Origin: Gymnorhina tibicen
Lineage: Eukaryota; Chordata; Aves; Passeriformes; Artamidae
Reading direction: 5' to 3'
Assembly: GCA_013399875.1 (NCBI GenBank)
Contig: VXAZ01018984.1
Coordinates: 8,396,206-8,460,205 of the forward strand
Length of the DNA: 64,000 nucleotides
Made by a program: the position numbers and the translations under genes. This document shows positions 46,911-60,259 of the stretch, in pieces (position 1 is the first letter of the stretch; every line of letters begins with the position of its first letter). The notes under the pieces were generated by a model. It did no database searches and was not told the DNA's origin. It worked only from the letters and a program-made list of their open reading frames with translations.

Positions 46911-49900
46911 ATCACACAGCAACAAAAGAGCCTCATTGTGGCTTAACTTTTCCACATGTCCAGCATGTTACAGTGTCTGTACTAACTAACTTGGTGATTC
47001 ATGCTTAGTTTCAGTTTCCAGAATACCTCACTGCACTGCAGATGTTTCTGCTTTCAACTCTGAGGAGACTGAGCTCTTGTGCTGGGAAGTGCTTGTACAA
47101 TGGCAAAAGGTGCTGCTGAGGATGGATTTGTGGATGGCACTTGTCTCCTTGTCACAGGTTGTGAAGGCCCTGTGAAAGCAGGGCTTTTAGGCACTCAGGA
47201 AAGGCCCCCCGGCCAGTACAATTGATCACACTACTCTGGATGATCTGGCAGACTCATTCATGGCATTGGTTTATATGTGCTGTGTCTCTTAAAAATAATG
47301 CTATTTTCCATTCTTACTGTGGGTGGCTAATACAAAATATCCTGAGTGCCTGCTATCTTTTGAATATCACCACAATACATTCCATAAGAAACATATAAAG
47401 TGACTAGGCAATGAAACAATTAATTGATTTTATAATAAATCATGAAATCAAATAGACTTTGAGATAGAGTTGAGAGAAGCTGGTGTCTGATCTGATTAAG
47501 ATCAATGTTATTTTCCACCTGTTAGAGCCCAGGGACCACTGGTGAAGTCATTGATCTTAGCTTAGCTGTCAGAGAACAGTTAGACAGGTTTGACTTAGCA
47601 ATTTATGAGCGACAGCTCAGTCTTGGGAGGGTCATCAGTGCAATAGGGATGTGGTTGTTTTGATGTGGCCAGATTTATATCATGGGGAGGGAATCGGGAC
47701 CACAAATAATTCAATGGGTTCTGTACGTTTTGATCACATAAGAAGTTCTTTGCTGAGCTGGAATGGGGAATTCAGTGTCCCCTTATGGCTAAACAAATCA
47801 GTGTACTTTGCAGAAATGTTAGACATCAGTAGAGTCACAAATTTCTTGGGTTTAAATCATTACAGTGAACAGCAGGTCAAAAGAAACTCAAGATGCTCAG
47901 CTGCTTTTGCTCTATGGTGTGGCTTGGTTTTGTTTTCTCCACGGTGCTTTCCATGCAACCGCCAGCCTGGGCAAGATGAATTTAAGAGAGCAAAGCTTCT
48001 CTACCAAGGGGATGTTTTGCATCCACCTGGTCCCCCGTGGACTTGTGTTTGCACAATTAGGATGTAGTTGATAAATGTCTTTAAAAGATTTCTTTGATTT
48101 ATGGACCAACAGGGACATCTCGGCTCCAGAAAATTGCAGTTGTATCATTGAGTAGTGGCCTGGGTAAGGAAATGTTCTTTACCTTAAAGTACAAGCCGAA
48201 AATGTTAATAGAAGAATTTCTAGTAGAGTAATAATTACACTCACCTGATGCATGCTACAGAAATCTCTCAGATGGAAGGGAACCATCATGAGAGCTAAGC
48301 AGGATTTAGAATTTACCCCTGTACAAGGAAGTCCGGTATTTGCATGCAGATCTTTGCTAATATAAAATGCTCATGTTTCAGGGTTTTTTTTTCCTGGGGA
48401 TCAAAGTTCTTAGAAATCAAGAATTTACCAGTGTAGAAGTATTTTCAACATCAACAAGATATCTTCATACTTCAAAGTTTGTAAAACACACATGACTTGA
48501 ATTACTGAGAAGCACTTTTTAGCTTCTCTGCTTATCCTGATTTTTCCATTTTCAGTGCCTTGGAGGCATGGCCAAGGGGAAAAGCATTCTTTTGAAAAAA
48601 AAATCTTAGACCTATTGTTCCCTTACCAAAATAATTTTCTAATGAATCATCTTTTCTGTGACTTCCACATACCAAGCAGTTCAGGCAGAGAGATATTTGT
48701 GATGCCATCCCTGGATGAGAATGGGAGTCAATATATTCCCTCTGGGTCAGAGGGGAAAGGTAGTTTTCTGTTTTAACTGCCAGGAAGTAAGCCATGTCAG
48801 AGAGCTCAGGAAAATGAATTACACTAATTTCTGTACAAGCCAACCTGAAATAAAATACTGTTGGGTTTTTTTGGGGTTTTGAGTTTTTAAAAATATTCTA
48901 GTCTAATACAGTAAATTTCCCATAAAATCTGTGCCTCCTTGGAAAATAACGATCTCTTGGTTAGTTATGTGGCACAATGAAGATGTATTCACTCCTTTGC
49001 TGAGTTCTTGATTTTTAGAAAAACTTCGAATGTTGATTATATGAATACATCTCTGATATTTTTTCATTGCATTGCTGACTAAAGTATAAATAAGAAGCAG
49101 AATAAAATGTCTTAAGTTTTTAGCCAGGATAGGAAATGTGAAAAGGAGCAACAGGTTAAGTAAAGGAAATATCTGTCAATACTTGTCAATTTTGGAAGAC
49201 AGCTTGAGAGAGTTCTTAAGTGGGTGAGACAAAGTGAAATAGTATTCACACAATCAAATATGGCTGCAAAAATTAATCCATTTAGTAATTTCTAGCATGT
49301 TAATACATGTTTATGTACATTAAACTTACAGTGATTCTACCCTTGATTTACCAGCAGGCTTTTAATGTGAGGCTGGATGGCATTTTGGCACTGGGGGACA
49401 AAAATGTGGCACTGACACTGGGATGTGAACTGCTGCAGCAGCCCCTCTGCTAAGGGAGGATATCTGTTAGCTAGCTAAGTATCATTTCTGAAGGGTGGAC
49501 CATGAGGTGTGGAAGGTGTCAATTCTGTTGTGAAATGTCCCTCTGGAATAGTGGCACTATTTTAAGATCAAAATGTGGCAGACACTTTACTATGGGAGAA
49601 GCCAGTGCTCCATAACTCATCATCTCTTCACTTTTCACAGGTTTATCACATTTCAGCAGTTCTCCATAGCCCAGTGAAATCATCACAGATGCCTTTTATT
49701 CAGCTGAGTCATGCTGCTCTGCATGCCTGTTTTGAGCTATGGGTGAGTGCAAAGCAGTAGGTGAGTCTAACACCACTTTATGAACGTAAAACCACCTCAT
49801 GCTAGACCTTGCAAACAGACAGCACTAGCTTTGTTTGCAGACTTTCTTTGTTCTTCATACTAAGCAAGAATCCTGAGGGTTTAAAGCATCATGTAAATCT

Positions 49901-50089
49901 GTTGTTAATATATGCTAGCATGTTTTGAGAAATCTGGCTTTTACTACAGTAGTAATACCCTAAAGTTTAAAGCAATTTTTTGGTATAGTTAACATTAGAA
50001 TTTTATGTATGGATACGTCTTTGGTCTTAATCAAACTCAATTTCATTCTGCAAAAGGTACAAAATAAATCTACATGATAAACTCATAGA

Positions 50090-50107
50090 TTCCATAAACT
50101 TATGGAA
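50090..50107. repeat. Perfect inverted repeat, 8-bp arms, 2-base centre
   Basis: TTCCATAA, AC, TTATGGAA. Short symmetric site; might be a protein-binding palindrome or chance. Confidence 0.85.
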
Positions 50108-51283
50108 ACTATTGGTCTCTTTTTGGGAATACTTTGCTTCCTATAAAATGTGGAGGACATGCACTAGCTAGCATGTTCACCCTCAGAAATTCTGCTTTTA
50201 TACTTCTCTCTAAAATCTACCAAATATCCTTTTTTCCAAACCAGTGAAAGTTTAGCAGAGTCTTTTTTAATTTCAGTTAACCTTAACCAAGAAATTTCTC
50301 TCTCAGTGTAAGCATCCAAAAACCCATAGTTTTGGAAACTAAATCTAAATCTCAGACTGTTTCCTGTGTACATATTTCTCATACCTTGGAGCTAAAAGTT
50401 TTTTGAAAGATATTTTTGGAGCAGCATTCGTAAAACTAAAATTAGGAGTTTGCTGACACCCTGGTTGTTAAGGGTGCTGAGTTACCTCTTTTAAACAAAA
50501 ATACTTAACAAATCATTGCATTTTATAAATCAAAAAGCAGTTCTGTGTATTCAGTTTTGACTGTAGTAAATGTTTAAATGAGACAATTACTAAATCAGAT
50601 CAGTGACTGTAATTGTTGCACCACAAAGGAAAAAAAAAAGATGCCTCCAACTCCTCTTCTTTGATTTTAATTCTTCTTTTCAGTTCTGCCTGAGATGCAT
50701 CTTCCCTTGGAGTCTTCTCATGAGATATATGACATCACTCAGAATTACCACACCCAGAAGAATATGGTATCAACTTAACCTTACATTTCCTGTCGAGAGG
50801 TGACCACTTCAATTAGGTGGATGTAGAGAAGCTGTGGGATCAGATAAGGGCTCTCTAGATAACACAGTCAGTGGGGATCAGGAAGCAGGGAAATGCTAAT
50901 GCCAGGAAGCAAATGTAGAAATCATATGTGCCAAATCTGTCAAGACTAATAATTAGTATTGGCAATAAGTTATGCAGCTATCGTCAGATCACAAGGAAAT
51001 AGTGACAGCAAATTTAACAAGATGTTTATGTAGTTAATCCTTTGGTTGATGTTTTGTTTATAAAGTGCTACAATGGTAATGAACGTGTCATGCCTTCAGT
51101 GAGGCCTCTTAAGTGAAATATAAACAAGTCGGTGCATGGCTAAAATTGAGGCTGTAGGGTTTTGCACGGTGCTACCCTGTGCATCATGCCATATTCCTGC
51201 TACACCAAATCAGGGTCAGTGAGGTCTGAAGTGAGAGGCGCTGAAAGAAACAAGAAAAGGGAGAAGATAAAGCCTCAGCTGCA

Positions 51284-51936
51284 GAGGGCAGATTTTGGCC
51301 TATTCAGGATGCTGATTTGTGTGCCCAGATGACCAAGAAAGCCAATGGCATCCTGGCCTGTATCAGGAGCTGTGTGGCCACCAGGACCAGGGAAGTGATT
51401 CTTCTCCTGTTGTCAGCACTGGTGAGGTCTCAAGTCCTGTGTCCAGTTCTGGGTGCTTCAGTTCAGGAAGGACATTGAGCTGCTGGACCATGTCCAGGGA
51501 AGGGCAGCAAAGCTGGTGAAGGGGCTGGAGCCCAAGTCCTGTCAGGAGTGGCTGAGGCAGCTGGGGGTTTTTAGCCTGAAGAAGAGGAGGCTCAAGGTGA
51601 CCTTATCACTCTCTACAGCTCCCTGAAAGGAGGGTGTAGCCAGGTGGGGATCAGTTTCTTCTCCCAGGCAACCAGTGACAGGACGAGAGTACACAGTCCT
51701 AAACTGTGCCAGGGGATGTTTAAGTTAGACATAAGGAAGAAATTCTTCACAGAAAGGATGATTAGACATTGGAATGGACTGCCCAGGGAGATGGTGGAGT
51801 CACCATCCCTGGAAGTGTTTAAGGAATGACTGGATGTGGCACTTAGTGCCATGGTCTAGTTGACTAGGTGGTGTTTGGTCATAGGTTGGACTCGATGATC
51901 TCAAAGGTTTTTTCCAATCCAATTGATTCTGTGACT
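51284..51936 (+). repeat. CR1 LINE, 5'-truncated 3' portion (about 650 bp), plus orientation
   Basis: The longest and least diverged repeat of the window. Recognisable CR1 blocks in order: 'gccaatggcatcctggcctg', 'tcctgtgtccagttctggg', 'caggaaggacattgagctgctgga', 'ctggtgaaggggctggag', 'agcctgaagaagaggaggctcaagg', 'ctcccaggcaaccag', 'ttcttcacagaaaggatgatt', 'gggagatggtggagtcaccatccctgga', 'cacttagtgccatggtctagttga', ending 'ggttggactcgatgatctc...ccaattgattctgtga'. The tail wording fits the CR1-J/F-like avian subfamilies. It covers the end of the reverse-transcriptase frame and the 3'UTR, with stops and indels. The open frames at 51319-51519 and 51644-51829 are parts of this element, not host genes. 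Confidence 0.92.
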
Positions 51937-52650
51937 TGCAGAGAACAGCTCTGTGTTGGGCAGACTTTTAGTTTCGGAAATTAGGTGGGGAAAAAGTGAG
52001 CAGAGTGAAAGAGTTAGAACAAGAAGGGCCAGTTCTCTCAAAGGCCAAATCCTAGTGATTTGTGCCCATAAATAGTTCTCCTTAGCAACATGAAAATACA
52101 ATAAAGATGGTTTTTTAATGGATGTGTGAAGATCAGTGTTGTAAACCAACTTCTGTTCTCACTATCCTAACACAAATATATAAGCCAAATTGAAGCTTGT
52201 GATATAACAGTAGAAATTGGTTCTCTGGCTCAAGGAAAGTGATTTGTTACTTGGGAACAAAGGCGGAAGGAGACACTAACAGGAGGAATAATCAAACTGT
52301 ATTTGTATCAACAGCTTTTGCTGAAAAGCAACTTAGTATTCTCCAGGAGAGAATAAGGAAACTCAAGAATTTATTTAATACTGTGTATCTGTTATACTAT
52401 GCAAGCTATTTTACTTGAGTTTAACTGTAGCAAACTTACTTTATAATCTAACACACCTTCATGCTTCTGAAAGAACAAAAAGTGCTTTTTTTCTGGAGGG
52501 CAGCGTTCTCCTGAGCTGAGCAGTTGGATGGGGAGTTCAAAATTGCAGCTGCCACAATAAATGATCAGTAAAGGTACAGTTAACTTCAGCAATGAGGATT
52601 GTTCCCTATACTGGGAAATGTTTTTTTAATTGAAATAAATTTTTATCAAA

Positions 52651-52677
52651 GTGTGTGTATGTGTGCACACACATGCA
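52651..52677. repeat. (GT/CA)n alternating purine-pyrimidine run with palindrome
   Basis: 27 bases of strict purine-pyrimidine alternation, including the 12-bp perfect palindrome TGTGTGCACACA (52660-52671). Such sequence favours Z-DNA. Confidence 0.9.
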
Positions 52678-54435
52678 GGCACACCCAGAGACTGAGGGTG
52701 TGTGATCTGACCAGCCTATAGTTCTACTGGAAAATTTTCTGTAGTATTTCTACAGAAAATTGTGGTTTAAAAAAACCCCCATTCTGTTTAAAATGTTTAG
52801 AAGAAATACAAAACCTCTTTCAGTCATACCTCTTTCAGCCATGAAATGGTCCCTTCAGTTGTCCTATGTAGTTCACCACACCTCCTGACAAGAATATGCT
52901 TTTACCCTGCTGTTCTACTGTCTTATTCTGTCTGCTTCTCTCTCTGCCCTGCAGTTTTGACCTTTGGGGAAGAGTATCCATTCCTGAAAGTACCTAGAGC
53001 AGATAGCTGCTTTTATATTCTGGCTATCCCTTGTTCACTATATGTTTGGGCAAAAAAACTCATTTCAAAGCTTTCTTTGTTAATGATTAATAGGACCAAG
53101 CAAAACTTTGTCTCCTTCTCAGGAAATGTGTACATTTGTGTTATGCTTGCTGTGATAAATGTGGGGAAAAAGCTACTTGTGGGAGTACCTTTACAAAGGG
53201 AAGGAGGACACCAGGTGGTCAAAGAAGCCCAGACACCTGAGTCCCACTCCAGCTGCTTTCATGGTGCTCATCAGGTCTCTTCATTTGTATGCCCTGCTCT
53301 CAGGCAGAAGGGTTTTGTCGGAAATGCTTCATTTTACTGAAGTGCTGGATTTTTTTAGTAATACCTATTTTGCTGAGGAATGTAAGTGCATCCTGATGAC
53401 TTCTGTACCAGATGGGAGAGGGATTACAGGAACTCATGTGGCATTGGATCAAAAAAGCCGAGAAATTATCTCAGTCTGAAAAAGGAATTTTAGACTGGAG
53501 AATGTTTGGTGAAGGGAAGAACAGGGTTTTTAGTAACAGGGCTTTTTTTTTGTTCTTTCTTCTGGAAAAAACCCAGTGACTGTAAGTATGAAATCTTTTT
53601 CTGAGTTGTTGCTTCCAAATAGTGTTTGCTTCTTTTTTTCTGGAACAGAATTGGAATTTTTGAAGATAAAAAGTCAGAGAAGATCCCATTTGAAAGAAAG
53701 ATTAGATAATCTGGGCCTATTTTCCTTTACTTTTAGCACTTGCATTTGAAAACCAGTCTCAGATTCACGTGTCAGATTGTCATCCAGACAATGTTACTGA
53801 TGGCTTATTATTCTAGTAGAGATAAAATTCAAATTTTTTCTCACTTCAGGATAAATGTACTACTGTGCATCTAATTCAGTTGCTGGAACACTATTGCTTC
53901 TGTTTTCTGAGGTAAGAATCAACAATGGTTTTGGTATTTGTCACCAGGTCCTGAGGATATTTAAGTCAAGACTCAAGCCAAAGTTTTAAAGGAGTTTGTG
54001 GTTTAAATTTCGTTATTTTCATGGTTCAGCCAGTGTTTTAAGGGAATGTTATCTGAAGAGCAACTCAAACCATAGAATTATTTGGGCTAAAATCGCTGAA
54101 GAAATTATGATTTTTTTTTTGTATCACAGTAAATCCTGAGATCTTCTGAAACATATTGCCATTTCATGCCCTTAATTTCAGTAGGATCTGGGTTTTAATT
54201 CCCCTGGTTTACGAGGTGGCTGGTGGGAATGGTTCACACTGAAGGTTCCTGCAGAGCTGGAACTGGTGTCTGATCACTGAGGGGGTGAGGACAGGGCTGA
54301 GCTCAGAAAGGTCACACCACAAGTGCCTCCCTCTACGTGCTCTGCAAAGTGCCATCATTGGAACAGGGCAGAGCGTCACCTGGAGCGCACACAGAGCCCT
54401 GTCACCGTGTCAGCAGGGACCATCAGAGCTGTGTT

Positions 54436-54456
54436 AGGGGCTGTGCTGCAGCCCCT
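54436..54456. repeat. GC-rich hairpin AGGGGCTG / CAGCCCCT
   Basis: Exact 8-bp arms with loop TGCTG, inside a GC-richer patch (54230-54480). Confidence 0.85.
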
Positions 54457-57134
54457 GGAGCCAACACTTAACAGGGTACAGCACTTTCTGCTAAGTGTTC
54501 AGGGCAGTAGCACAGCTATTGCCTAACGTGTATTCCTTCTGGATTGTAGCAGTTGTCCCTCTGGCTCTTCAAGGACGTGTGGGTCACAGTTGCTTTACAT
54601 CCAAGTATATCCTTCCATCCTTTGTCATATAGGAGCTGAAGACCTATAAGGCCTTCCTTGTTTCAGTGCCTCTTTTTAAAAAAGTGTCTGAAACAGGGAG
54701 CCAATACCAAATTTGGGGTTCTTTTTTTTAACCTCATTACCTATCTAAGCATTGATAGGACTCTGATGCATTCAGCTGCCAGGATGAAATTTTCCAGGCT
54801 GGTTTTTTACACAAAAGGATTTTGTTTTAAGCATTTAAAGTGTGAAAATGTTTCTGTTTATAGAAATAAGTCACCTTTGACCAGAAATGGAAAACTTCAA
54901 TATAGAAGATAACAAAACAACAACAAAATCTGAGTGACTGTCACTGCCATGACTTTGACAGCAAAAGTTGTGACTTTTAGGGTTTTTCCATAAGCTGTTG
55001 GAGAAAACTCTGTGATTGAATGGGGCCAGGGAAAAAATTTGAGTTAGTAAAAAATCAAAATGTCTTTCCTGTGTCATGGTGTCATGAAAAATGTTTTTAA
55101 AATGAGTGTTGAAAGTAAAAGAGGTTGTATTTTGAGTAAGTTTACAGTATTGGAGGTGTAGCAAAATGTTGATCTGAGGTCCCTGTCCCAGGACAGGTCC
55201 ATTTCCATTCTGGTTCAAGCAGCCTTTCCAGAGGGCACGTAACAGTGCTAGGAGTGGTAACAGAGCCCAGATTCCTGTCCCCCAGGTGAGTGTCTCCCCA
55301 GAGCATTATGAAGTTGAATTCCTCCCTCAGGTCCTTTGACAGTTGCATTTCTTCCCCTCCCATTTTGTGTCTCCAGCAGAGGTAACCTTCCTTGGCTGTG
55401 GCTTGGTGCCAAGGACCCTCTCCTTGGGAAGCAGGAGCTTCAAAGGCCATGAAGACTATAAGCCATGGCTAAAAATCCCTTGCTGTACCTGAGAAAATGA
55501 ATATCTTCAACTAAGGAATGAGATTGGGCATGGGTCTCAAGTGGGTTGTCCATGGGAAGGACTCTGGGCAAGGGTGAGCCTGGGAAGAAAAGTTGTGTCT
55601 GAGTCCTGGTAACTCATTGCTGCTGGTGGAATAAGGGAATAGGAAGGATATCAGCCTCTGTGAGGGAAGGGGCTTGGACAAGGGGATAGGAATTATGCTG
55701 AAGCCCCTCTTCAGGTAGGGACCGCCACCTCAGGTAACTTCAGTTTCTCCCTCTCAGAGTGAAAGCAAGCAAAGGCTTCTGTAGGCTTGGCATAGGTGAA
55801 GTAGAAAGAAAAGACAAATGCCCAATTAGTCATTGCCATGACACATGCTCTGTTAGTGGGGGAGGAGAAGAGTCAGGCTTGTACAGATTTACATTTTTAC
55901 TAGTGGGTGACCTGTGCATAAGATGCGTCCTAGATAAGCATTGTTGTGTCTTCATCCCTCATGAGCAAACTGTAACCGATATGCATTCTAACTCTGTGGT
56001 TAAGTCTAACCCATACCTTGATGTTAACTGACTGCATTCATATCCTAAAGCTTAGATTATACTGTAGATATAAAATGGTTGGTTTTCCATGACGACTAAT
56101 CCTGCCTGAGAAGCACTTGACTAAGGAACTTCTTGAGAGTTTTTGCAAGAGTTAAAGTTTCTACAGTGGTTTCATTCACACTCAGCTGGCCTGACCCATG
56201 CTAACACTTTGTTTTCTTTTGCAATTAAAATATTTCAGCTGCCACGTGAAATATGTGAGACTTTTTAACATTGTCAGAAGCTCAGCAGGATGACATTGAG
56301 TGTTTGCACTGCAGCTTATAAGAGTCTCAAGACTCTAATTCCCAGATCAACCTTGTAGCTATTTTTAAACCAGTGAAAAATATGGAATGGTGAATAAATC
56401 CATTTTGCTCATTGGCATATGATTCTGTTCCCACTTTTTGTTTCACTGTTCATTATTTGACAGCTTAAAACAAATTTCCAAACATGCCTCTGTGCCATCC
56501 CAAAATGAACATGTGACTGTAGACTACCCATCAGTCTTCAACAGTATTTTGGTCTAACAGCACATCTGGAAAGGAACTTCAATGTTATGTCTTTTCTTTT
56601 TAAAGCTGGAATGTACCAGTTCAGTGGCCATGTATTTAACTTTCATTTAATTTTCTTCTTTCTTCCAGTTTTTGTGGTTTTGTTTATAGGGTTTTTTAAA
56701 TAATCATGCTGTACTTACCTTGTTTTTTACTGATCATAGCATCAGTAGCCATAAGTGTATGGCCATTATTGGATATAAAGAGGATTGAGATCCCTGATAT
56801 GACTGTGAGACAAAGGGAGTGTGAAACTCGCTCCCATCCCACTGCATCTGTAGCCTGGAGGAGCTTTTCAGTGCAGCTCTGCTCCCTTTGCCATTCTAGA
56901 TAGTAGTCTGTAACTGAATTTAGCCTGCTTTGCTAATCTCAGTGTTCAGAGATTTCCAAGGAGCTGGTTAGGCTGTTGTCAGACCCATGTGTCTTAGGAA
57001 GCAGCATATGTGAACAGTCTGTTGTGTGTGAAACACCTTTGAAACTTGCTGTGTTGCCAGAAGTGCAGCTACAATGAAAGAAAGATAACCTTGGTGAAGG
57101 CTCAGCTCAAAGTTGACTGTTTAAGTCAATTTAA

Positions 57135-57358
57135 AGGTGGTTGGTTTAGATTATATATAAGAAAAAAGTCTTTTGCCGTGAGGGTTGGTAAAGCACTGGA
57201 ACAGGCTGCCCAGAGAGGTGATGAATGACCTGGAAACATTCAAGGTCAGGCTGGATGGGGCTCTGATCTAGTTGAGGATGTCCCTGCTAATTGCACAGGG
57301 GGTTGGACTACATGACCTCTAAAGGTCCCTTCAAGCCCAAACTATTCTATGATTCTAC
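57135..57358 (+). repeat. CR1 LINE 3'-end fragment, plus orientation
   Basis: It begins with a diverged 'ttagattatatataagaaaaaagtctttt' block, then 'gcactggaacaggctgcccagagaggt', 'caaggtcaggctggatggggctctgatctagttg', 'ggggttggactacatgacctctaaaggtccctt' and the tail CTATTCTATGATTCTA. This is a classic CR1 3' terminus, 5'-truncated. Confidence 0.92.
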
Positions 57359-60190
57359 ATTTCTCAGCGTGCAGTGCCTCCTGATTGGCCACTGAGTCTG
57401 TTTTCATGCCTGAATGTTTACAGTCAATCTCTGCTCTCTCTCTGTCTGGTGAATGTAACACTCAAGTGTTGCAAGGAGGGGGACTGTGGCATGTGAAGGC
57501 ACTTCGCACTGAGGCGGCTGCCCTGAGGAGCTGGGTCGTGAGAAAGCCTGCCCTGGGCGTGGCAGCTCTGCAAGATCTGTGACAAAGTCATCATCACCAG
57601 TGGTAACTGGAGAAATACTAGCAGACTTCTTCTAACAACTGCTTAATCCAGGATTCAGCACTAGTTCCAGCTGTTGACAATTATCCTCTCCCTGTGGCTT
57701 TGCTTAGATGTGGCGTTTGTCATAATAGACCTAACCTGTTAAACAGATACTGCTTTTTGCTCCAGCAGGAATGCCTTTAGTGACAGATAAAATGATTCCA
57801 GTGTACAGAGGATAAAGTACTTCAATTTGTTAAATTTGCCAATTGCTTTGGGAGCCTGTGGGATGAAAGGTGTCATAGAAATGTAAAGTGCTATTATTCA
57901 TCCTAAATCACTCTACTCTGTTTTCCTAAAAAAACCCCCAAAGAACCACGTATACTTCTTGCCTGCATCTTTTTCAATGTTTGGTTGGTTTCTTTAAGTC
58001 TGCACATGGAACTGCTATCACTTAGTGCTTGTATCTTGACTGTTTCTCAGGCATTTCATCTAACCTTTTTTTAGGCAGTTATTTCCCTTACCTGTTTCTT
58101 CAGTTATCTGAGCAATCTGTTTTCTGTGACTAATTTTGATGCATTGATTTTCAGTGCTTTTATTTGAACACACAGTGAGTTTAAGCGTGCAAGTGCAGTT
58201 CATAAAGTTCAGTGAGTTCAAACACTTTGTCTGGTTGTACTCACTTGATTGATTTACTGTATTTTCCCATGTCCTAGGACTAATTATAAACAGCTGAAAT
58301 AGAAAGGCCTAATGAAGAACTAATCTTGGTGTGAGAGCAGGGAAGAGAGACGTGTGAGACAGGAATTCAGTAATCCTCTGGCTGGAGGTTTAGTTGTACC
58401 TAAACACTGTAATTCATAGAGCCAACTTAAATTGTCAGTCAAGACCCTGTCAGTCTAAACAAGTCTGAAGTGTGAAGAAATTTGCTTTAGTTGGCATTTA
58501 ACTTTCCCTTGGCATCCAGTTCTTAGCTTTAATCAGAATATGTCACAGAAGATAGGGTTCATTTTGATCCAGCTATGTGAAGTATTGTATGTAGTGGCTT
58601 GTGCTCAGAGAACTTTCATCTCCAGTTTGAGGACATGGGAATGAACAACATGAGCAAAGAAAGCAGTTCCTCAGAAAGGACATCTGAGCAGTTTGTGATG
58701 TCTTGGGTTTCAGAGGGCAGCATTTCCAGCATTTTACTTACTTCTGTAAGGAAAGGAAAAAAGGGAACCCTTGTGTGGATGTTAGAGGGCTCATAATTTC
58801 TCATTTGATCTCTATTGCCTTACAAAAAATTTAAACCACACTGGAGATAAGAAACATTATTAGCCAAAATATTATAAATCAACAAGTTCTGAAACTACCA
58901 CTCATGTGTATAGTAGCTCCAATATTGTATATAGATTTTCCTCTGAAAGGCAATATTTATGGAAAGAGTTGTAAGGTAACCAAAAAATAACTCTGTAACT
59001 GTAGCAATATCTAATGTGTGTGTCATCTGGTGGATTTGAACTTGGAGCATATAAAGTAATGGAAAGAACTGAATTTGACTCCCAAACACATCTACAATCA
59101 GCAGATCACAGAGATCAGGTCAACAGGTGGACCTAAAAAGTAAAGCATCAAGATGCCAAGGTACAACTGACTGTGAAAGACAGCAGCTAACAACTGGGCA
59201 TCTTCAGAGGAGGGAAGCAGAACCTGTCAGGTCAAATGACGGAATGGAAATATGGTGATTCAGTAAGGAATGAAACCCAAGGATGAAGTAATAATGACCA
59301 ACAAACAGTACTGATGTCTAAATTGTTATGTATGACAATGATACCGTAATTTGTTTTTTATAATACAATGCATAACACCATATTGTGTTTTCACTGAATA
59401 GGTATTATTTTTTTTTCTGTTCTGGCTGACTGTTCATTATATTTTAACATACTCATCATGTGTTTGGGCTATTAAATGCCAAAGTAAAGTTTGATTTGAA
59501 ATCTAGGCCTCCAGTCTAGGAAGTTCAGCAGTATTCTCCAGCATTTGCAGATCATCTATGTGGTATACATTCACCATTCTTGTAAGTTTTATATCTGTAG
59601 TTCAATTTCTACTATCTTTAAAATCATCAGTTAAAAGGATTAATCTGTGGGCAGAACTAGTTTTAAGATTCTTCTGAGGAGCTGTGATCAGTGTCATAGC
59701 CCAGAGGGAAGGGGGCATGTAAGTTCCTTGAATTTTGTTTAAATTGTAGTTTCTACCTCCTTTCTCTACTACTTTGAACTTTTTCTTCTCCAGACCAAAC
59801 TTATTCTCACACATCGTTTCCATTCACACCTTTTAAAAGGGAAACGCTGAAACCAAGTATGTGGAAAATATTAATACATTGAAAATAAAATGATATAGGG
59901 ATAGAAATCTAAGTACTTTTCTGATGTCTTTCTGGCCAGAATGCAAGAGAGGGGCTCTCAAAGAGCATGCCTGCCATCAGATCCCTGCTCTTTTCATCAT
60001 ATTCCAGTGCCTCTGAAATGCTCAACTTTACAATCATGACACCAACAAGTTTCTGTGAGGTAAGAAATTCCTGTGACCTGTTCACTGCTGCTCACTAAAT
60101 TTTCTGTGGCTATTCAAGCACTGCTGTGACAGGAGATGTTTGAATGTTAAGACATATTCTGCAAATGAAATTTTGGTAACTGCAGGTTGA
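57359..60190. other. Intergenic region, nothing recognised
   Basis: About 2.8 kb of AT-leaning unique-looking sequence. No repeat, RNA gene or exon found by eye. Confidence 0.6.
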
Positions 60191-60259
60191 GTTGCTGGGA
60201 AGTGGCTCTGTTTTGTACCCTGTTTCTCAACAGCCCTGCAAGAAACCCAGCTATGGTTT

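Larger units (their letters stand above)
44206..51283. other. Intergenic region, no coding exon recognised
   Basis: About 7 kb holding a 14-bp tandem duplication (46013-46040), a perfect 18-bp-arm hairpin (46848-46910) and an 8-bp-arm palindrome (50090-50107). The 138-codon frame at 47651-48067 has no recognisable feature. The 44.8-47.0 kb part is AT-rich and repeat-free. Confidence 0.6.
51937..57134. other. Intergenic region between two CR1 copies
   Basis: No coding exon recognised. It contains an alternating purine-pyrimidine run (52651-52677), a CTCF-like core (53208-53220) and a GC-rich small hairpin (54436-54456). The 164-codon frame at 52846-53340 does not resemble a known protein. Confidence 0.6.

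Noticed and set aside
47651..48067. 138-codon open frame
   Set aside because: No recognisable features; a shifted frame over part of it is also open.
51319..51829. Open frames of about 60 codons on both strands
   Set aside because: They are pieces of a 5'-truncated CR1 element, not host genes.
52846..53340. 164-codon plus-strand open frame
   Set aside because: No recognisable domain, no CpG promoter or splice context, and composition like the surrounding intergenic DNA.
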